Assembly (NCBI RefSeq): GCF_000264905.1
Contig: NW_006763137.1
Location: 684,719-748,718, forward strand
Length of the DNA stretch: 64,000 nt
From: Stereum hirsutum FP-91666 SS1
Lineage: Eukaryota > Basidiomycota > Agaricomycetes > Russulales > Stereaceae
Direction: 5' to 3'
A program made the translations under genes and the position numbers. Within the stretch, counting starts at the first letter, position 1. Each line of letters opens with the position of its first letter. The notes under the pieces are model-generated. The model saw nothing but the letters and a program-made list of their open reading frames with translations, was not told where the DNA came from and searched no databases. Shown here piece after piece: positions 58,750 to 64,000 of this stretch.

Positions 58750-59568
58750 TCAGAAGCCTGACGAGGGTTGTGTTTCTAAATCTTGTGTACTTGCATATCG
58801 CCTCCGGTGATACAGCAAGGGCAACGTCCGTAACGCATCATCTCTGATCGCCTCGTTCGCCTTCGCTTCTGTCAACGGAACGTCTTCTACACGCATCACT
58901 CGCGCGATGAACAACTCCGATGATACCTCGCCTGCACCAACTTCCAGCTCTGTCGCCCTCTCTGCCTCTCCCTGCTTTTCATCCCGGCCACCCAACGCAT
59001 CTAGATCATGCAAGGGCCATGGTCCGGCAACTATGCGACAACTCATTGCTCCAAGGCTGTCATGTACTATGGGAAGACCTTCCGCAGTTGAAGACCATTG
59101 GACGTCGTCGAATGGTCGAGGATGTAGGTCCGGCCTTGAGAAGAGGAGTGCAGTTCGGGGTTGAGAAGCAGAAAGAATGTTGGCAACAAAGTGCGTTTCT
59201 GGCAATATTCGCTCGGGATTTGTGTGCTGAAATTGTGTCAAGTCGCCACTTGAGAGTAGGGAAAGAGTTGTGGCCATGCGCGATGGTACTCGGAGAGAGA
59301 AAGCGACGAGTGGGTGTGGCGACATGGAGATAGAGGCGAATGAGGATAAGGTTGCACCATGGAATGGATGTGTAGGCGAGTCTGTCGACGAGTTCGACGA
59401 AGAAGGCATATATGATGTTATCACGGCCACTGGCTGTGCTGTGTCGCGAAGTAATATTCGTACACGGCTGTGTAGATCCGTGGCAATGTTGTGTGGCGAG
59501 GTGGAATGCAAGCGTTTGTGTGGGCGGTTGGCGTTAAGACATCGAGATCTAGCAAGCATGTTACGCAT
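58750..59568 (-). CDS. Flavin reductase-like FMN-binding protein
   Basis: Single exon, 272 aa from the ATG at 59568. FMN-binding split-barrel (flavin reductase-like / HpaC type): RVRILLRDTAQPVAVITSY, then GATLSSFASISMSPHPLVAFSLRVPSRMATTL, the conserved flavin-binding strand-loop, and a barrel end with HDSLGAMSCRIVAG and ELFIARVMRVEDVP. The start MRNMLARSRCLNANRPHKRLHSTSP is basic and Ser/Arg-rich, a likely mitochondrial presequence; the frame extends upstream to 59715 but those residues do not look conserved. Members reduce free flavin or bind it as part of small oxidoreductases; the partner is unknown. An intron-free gene is unusual in this window. Confidence 0.85.
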   Translation of the reverse strand: MRNMLARSRCLNANRPHKRLHSTSPHNIATDLHSRVRILLRDTAQPVAVITSYMPSSSNSSTDSPTHPFHGATLSSFASISMSPHPLVAFSLRVPSRMATTLSLLSSGDLTQFQHTNPERILPETHFVANILSASQPRTALLFSRPDLHPRPFDDVQWSSTAEGLPIVHDSLGAMSCRIVAGPWPLHDLDALGGRDEKQGEAERATELEVGAGEVSSELFIARVMRVEDVPLTEAKANEAIRDDALRTLPLLYHRRRYASTQDLETQPSSGF

Positions 59569-60507
59569 GAAGTGAAGCCCTGGGACATAAGTCTTTTCAA
59601 TGAATGCTTCGCTGTGGACAAGAGAGCAAGGGACGATACCAAGCAGGGGCTTGAAGGAGCAAGATGGCTTTGAGAAGGGTTGTTTGGCATTGTTTGTGAT
59701 ACTCAAGCGTATCAATCCTTCCTCTCTCTTGTCTCCTGGGACCTAATGTCACTACCGCCTCGCGGTCTACTCAACTAATGTCTTATTCTTTTGCCTGGGC
59801 AGTGTTTTTTGCGCGGACTGCCATCACTATTTGTGTAACACCCATGAAACCCTGAGCTATTCTCCGAGTCTTCACTGGAACTTGCCACCGACTTCGCGGT
59901 GATGCTTTCGACTCGGAATGCTCAAGCGGCGGAGCTGATCTAGGACGCATGTTTGAGGAACAATCCTGTACTATCGCTGTTTCACTGTGTATTCTCTTCT
60001 TGACTTGCGGCCCCGTAATGGCGCTGTAACTCATCAAGGCTGCTTCTCACGGATCTCAAACATCCCGCAGTGTCTGTTCTCATGGTGGTCCAAGCATGCA
60101 ATGCCAATCGGTATGTCCTTATATCTTGCGGGAGCCTAAAACAGACACTCTTTTCATAGAACACACGTCGAAAGTGTTCTACATCAGCCCAGGTTTCCGC
60201 TGCTGTGCTCCTGCTGCTGTGCATTTCCTCCTAGTCAATGTGGTTCTGATTGACGAAGATCCCGAAAACTGTATGTCTTCAGATGTCTTCGGGTAGGACC
60301 CGTCCTCGAATTCTCAGTCCCTTATTGCGTAGCCTTGGCGTTTCGTACAGCGAGCTGCATATCACCATCACACTTGTCATGCTAGAAGCCTCAGGCGGGC
60401 ACTAGCACTCAATGCCAGTGACACTATATGAATGCCCTTTGGACCCGCCATGGTGTGCTTATGATCGATTACACACATCCTTATTCTATTGACCTGAGAC
60501 CACTTTC
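59569..60507. other. Intergenic
   Basis: 939 bp between the flavin reductase start and the first DUF6533 gene. Minus-strand frames at 59783-60224 exist but show no recognisable family or splice structure. No RNA gene seen. Confidence 0.35.
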
Positions 60508-62286
60508 ATGTCGTACTCGGAAGCATCTGGGCTTATCTTCACATATCGCATAAGGTACGCTAGCTCTGTACTACTGCTTACACTTCATACTCAAGTCCTT
60601 GCTAGGCTTGCTAGTGCATATGCCACAGCGTCGGCTTCCAGTTGGTTTTTTGTCTAAATCAAACCGTTCGTTCTGTGCTAATGCAACCCTACCCACCTTG
60701 ACTTGGGCAAACTTCGTCGACCACATAGCTCTATGGATAACAGACCTTATGTATACGTTCCCACGAGAGGTCGATATGCTATTGTCAGGAAAGACCAGCA
60801 TCACCTCGGTCCTCTTCCTCATCAACCGATACTCGTTCTTGGGCTTCATACTTGGGCAACTGATCTCTATAGTCCCGGGCACTATGTCTAACAAATCGTA
60901 TGCTGCATCCATTTCCATACCATATCCTAGCTTCAATTCGCAGCGGTCCCTATAGATGCATCCCCCTTGGTTTAGTGACCATCATTCTACAAATAATTTC
61001 TATAACCACCACGAATGGTAAGTTTATAGTCAATTCCTGTGGTGGATTGGTTTTGTTTACCATGCTGTTTCTCAGCCCTATTTGCTCTTAGGGTGTACGT
61101 CATCTACGGCAAGAGCAGGCTTATATTGTGGACATCCGTGGCGCTAATCTTCCCGCGCATTGGGTTGGCTGTATTTGTACGTGAATTACCCGTCTTCCTG
61201 TCATACAGCACTCATACATTTCTTGTTTTCGCTAGCAAGCAATGGTTGAGGCGAGTCATTCTACCGAGCAATCGCTGCTTCGTGCGTATGGGCAATGTGT
61301 TGTTAGTACGAAAGTTGCAGATGTGCGGGTGTTAAATAAGTAAGCAGTTCCACCTTTTCATGTCATGCATTCGTACCACCACTTGACTTGTTATTATATT
61401 TGGTTCTTCAGCGGTAAACTCCTTGTACCAGATGTGCCTTCGACCGTCCAATATCTGAATCCGACTATCGTCTAGCACAAGTTGCCGTTCCGATCCTGGT
61501 ATCGGCTTTCGACCTGTTTATACTTATACTTACGCTGCGGAAGACCTATCGGGATGCCCTTCAAATGAAGAGTTTTGGGTTAGGGAACATAAGCCTTACG
61601 GTGCTTTTGAAGAGGGACGGTAAGCGACTCTTGATGTTCCTGGCTCATTCGAGACCAAGCCAATCCATTGATACTATTATTACTGTGTCAGGCATCCTGT
61701 ACTTCTCGTGGGTATCCTTGTTCCTTTGGCCTGGGGTTGCCCGATGCCGACTTCTCTGCCTTGCGTAGGGTCGCTTTAGCCATCGGTCTGGCATGCACGG
61801 GTTCTGCTATCGTAAGCCAATCTTCTCTACTGGTCTGACCACAGTGTTGACTTGTAAGTCCGTAGGCTTCACTTATTCCAGGAGTAAGCGGCCGTGATCT
61901 ATTCTCTGTGCCGGCCTGTCGAATTAACACGTCGTCACCCTTGTTGACTGCCTAGATCTCCGTGGCGAACCAAAACTTCGACACTATAACAGGACCTTTC
62001 TTTGCCGTGTAAGCTGCATGAGATCTTAGATTCCTCCATAAATTCAGCTGTGGTAATGTTTAGGCTTCCGAACATGCTGAGCAGCCACCTCGTACTCAAT
62101 TTACGCATGCACCTGCATGATTCGCCCACGCAATCGCAACTGGTGCGAGAAAGCTTTCTTGGGAATATTGGGGGCTCAGTAGGGACCACCGAATTGAACT
62201 CTCCCCTCAAAGAAATGCCAATTGACACACCGCAGAGCAGTCTCGACGGAGCCGTGGTCGGTTATATTTACCTTGCACCTACGTGA
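60508..62286 (+). CDS. DUF6533 membrane protein 1
   Basis: 350 aa. Exons: 60508..60554, 60606..60640, 60729..60897, 60944..61017, 61076..61176, 61236..61339, 61432..61619, 61692..61707, 61769..61811, 61956..62008, 62064..62286. It belongs to the large basidiomycete DUF6533 family of seven-helix-like membrane proteins of unknown function. The N-terminal block reads YATASASTLWITDLMYTFPREVDMLLSGKTSITSVLFLINRYSFLGF, matching the usual pattern W-D-x-x-x-T-x-x-x-E-x-x ... W/S ... L-x-x-x-N-R-Y. Later helices: LGLVTIILQIISITTTN, ALFALRVYVIYGKSRLILWTSVALIF, VAVPILVSAFDLFILILTL. The C-terminal tail (LPNMLSSHLVLNLRMHLHDS) is soluble. The 143-nt intron at 61812-61955 is the least certain junction. Tandem paralogue downstream. 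Confidence 0.8.
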
Positions 62287-63456
62287 CATTCTGATCATTG
62301 GTGCTTTTAGCTCTTTGACTGCGAGGCCCAAAATAAACCAGGAAGTCAACGAGGGATTGTCGCACCGGATGTCCCATAGTTTGCGCAAGAATCTCTACGA
62401 GATGACGCATAAATATCCGTACCGGAGACGATGCATATTTCGACCATCAAGTTTGTGATTCAGCCTTCGTGTCCTGCTACACGGCTTCCATCGAAGTTCT
62501 ATTTGCTATGTGCACTATCATTGGCTCGCTCGATTTTGCGGTGACGAATCCACGGATGTCGATGTGTCTGTGGCTTCCAACAGTTTTGATCTCTTTTTCT
62601 TCCCTTGGTCCGGACATACCGATGAGTATGCGGTAGCGAACTCAAAGGTAACCGTTGCACAGATCTGGAGGCGTAACTGATCATGTCAGAACCCTCGTCT
62701 CCCTATCTTTCCTCACGCCAGACAGAAACGCGCAAGAAACCCGACTTGCGAACAAAGGATCAGATCGCCACATAGGTTTGTGGAGCTTTGCCACCTGTAG
62801 CCCTTTACCGGTTCCGAATGCACAGGCGAATACACGATACCCGATCACTCGGTTCGACACATCTTTGATTGGACACGTGTGCGAGCGACCGAACTCACGC
62901 CAGCCTAGGTGCCATTTCAATGTTTCAGACTTGAGAAGAGTCGCGTTCTGCGGTTACGCCAGTCGGTAACCTGTCAAGCTTCGAGGTTACCCGCTGTTTG
63001 ATTGGTTTATTTGCTGCACGATCTTGATTTGTGGTGCATCGACTCTATAGGGCCAGAAGCAGCTCCTTATTGCCTATTGGGTGTCATGGATCCTGTGTGG
63101 CCATTCTTCCGAGGACGTCGGCTCATTGGCCACTGGCACTGGAGGCCTATGCATGATTCAATCTGATATTTCGTTTCATACTAATACTAAGCATCTCGCA
63201 ACATATCACCGGGGGCAACACCTCCGACAAAAACAGCTTCTGTCAACAATATTCCACGTTACGAGTTACGTTTCCGTCAACTGATCTGCACGTCGTAACG
63301 GATCCCTCCTGTGGACCAATGGTATTGTGTGGCAGCAAGAAGATCGAGCGATCATTGCACTACCAACAGTGATCATGATGTCAAGCCCCAGGTGTATATA
63401 TATGTGAATGGTCCCTTGGAATTGTCTCCAGCCGCCGGCGGTCCTTTTTGCTCGCT
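62287..63456. other. Intergenic between the DUF6533 paralogues
   Basis: 1170 bp. Open frames here are short and do not resemble DUF6533 exons, so I see no third decayed copy. Promoter of paralogue 2 lies at its right end. Confidence 0.35.
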
Positions 63457-64000
63457 ATGTCTCCATCCCATCTACCTCTTTCAGCGCTGGATATTGAGTA
63501 AGTCGCCTATTTCTATAATTGTGACATAAATACTCATTGTTTCGAAGACTATTCAGTGCCTATGCGACTGCGTCGGCCGCTGGTGAGTCTTCTGAGGTGC
63601 TATATTGGCTGTATCGTCATCGTTGATACTTACATACTCTAGCTCTCTGGTGCCTCGACTATACACACACGATCTCGTCCGAGATTGATGTATTGCTATC
63701 CGGTAATATGACCGGTACACTCGTTCTTTACCTCATAAACAGATACACTTTCTTTGGATATATTATTGTCCAAGTGCTGCAGATAATCCCGGGACGTATG
63801 ACGCAAGACGCGTAAGTAGCAGTCCACAAATCTCGTCGTACACATCTTCGGGACGTACGCGGTGGCTAATGGCATGTATGGGCTCAGGTGTACGTATGTG
63901 GGTTTGGTGGGCTTGATCTTACGGGCCATATCGGTCGCAACCACAAATAGTGAGCTCACAACATGTCTTGCCGATGATCAAAGCGTACCTGTACTGATTG
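63457..64000 (+). CDS. DUF6533 membrane protein 2, 3' end missing
   Basis: Partial gene cut by the window edge. Exons: 63457..63497, 63548..63582, 63643..63811, 63888..63949, continuing beyond 64000. The translation MSPSHLPLSALDIE ELFSAYATASAAALWCLDYTHTISSEIDVLLSGNMTGTLVLYLINRYTFFGYIIVQVLQIIPGRMTQDA aligns closely with paralogue 1, and exons 2 and 3 have identical lengths (35 and 169 nt). So the two arose by tandem duplication. The next helix LVGLILRAISVATTN ends at a donor at 63950. Function unknown. Confidence 0.82.

Noticed and set aside
59783..60224. Possible small gene on the minus strand
   Set aside because: Two short frames without recognisable family, signal or convincing splice sites.
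1..64000. tRNA, rRNA, CRISPR arrays or bacterial-type operons
   Set aside because: No tRNA B-box with matching arms, no rRNA-like segment and no regularly spaced repeats were seen; gene structure is eukaryotic throughout.

Overview
The window is nuclear DNA from a filamentous basidiomycete, most likely an Agaricomycete. The evidence is very dense spliceosomal introns of about 50-65 nt, small and tightly packed genes on both strands, and gene families typical of that class: expanded Zn2Cys6 factors, the small secreted 'glycopeptide' family, a BTB/POZ expansion, DUF6533 membrane proteins and an APP1-like secreted protein. I built gene models by hand from splice signals, reading frame and protein-family conservation. 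Each complete model below closes exactly in frame, except transcription factor A.

Layout. 1-886: 3' part of a microbial-type PARG-like gene (+). 1282-8175: two tandem 15-exon Zn2Cys6 transcription factors, A and B (+). 8453-8894: a 442-bp hAT-like MITE with 31-bp terminal inverted repeats and an 8-bp target duplication. 9722-11590: a single-pass membrane protein of unknown role (-). 12740-17065: an oligopeptide (OPT) transporter in 34 exons (+). 17520-20609: third paralogous factor C (+). 21220-22588: RTA1-family membrane protein (+). 23010-24132: EngB/YihA-type GTPase (-), divergent and only 53 bp from a WDR5/Swd3 orthologue (24186-25752, +). 26862-27694: small secreted glycopeptide-type protein (+) with a TATA box and a 3' hairpin. 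27926-30620: GRC3 polynucleotide kinase (-), divergent from Notchless/RSA4 (30955-33145, +). 33532-34178: unknown gene (-). 34587-38441: GRAM-TBC-EF-hand RabGAP, Gyp2-like (-). 38921-40031: two small uncharacterised reading frames (-). 41000-42830: disordered Pro/Ser-rich protein (+). 43573-46545: MFS transporter (-). 47600-49677: APP1-like secreted protein (+). 50012-52415: convergent pair of BTB/POZ paralogues. 52717-58432: DNA polymerase alpha catalytic subunit (+). 58750-59568: flavin reductase-like protein (-). 60508-62286 and 63457-end: tandem DUF6533 membrane proteins (+), the second cut by the window edge.

How it fits together. The right half carries core functions: replication (POL1), histone H3K4 methylation (Swd3), 60S ribosome assembly (GRC3 and RSA4 from one shared upstream region), mitochondrial translation (EngB) and membrane traffic (Gyp2). 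The left 22 kb is more accessory-like, with three duplicated transcription factors interleaved with an OPT transporter, an RTA1 protein and a MITE. The most unusual signals are structural: a 6-nt micro-exon inside the zinc cluster kept in all three factors, a 5-nt micro-exon in the RabGAP, a 34-exon OPT gene, two GC-AG introns, a one-base frame disruption in factor A, and a well-bounded hAT MITE. I did not find a convincing new multi-gene system.
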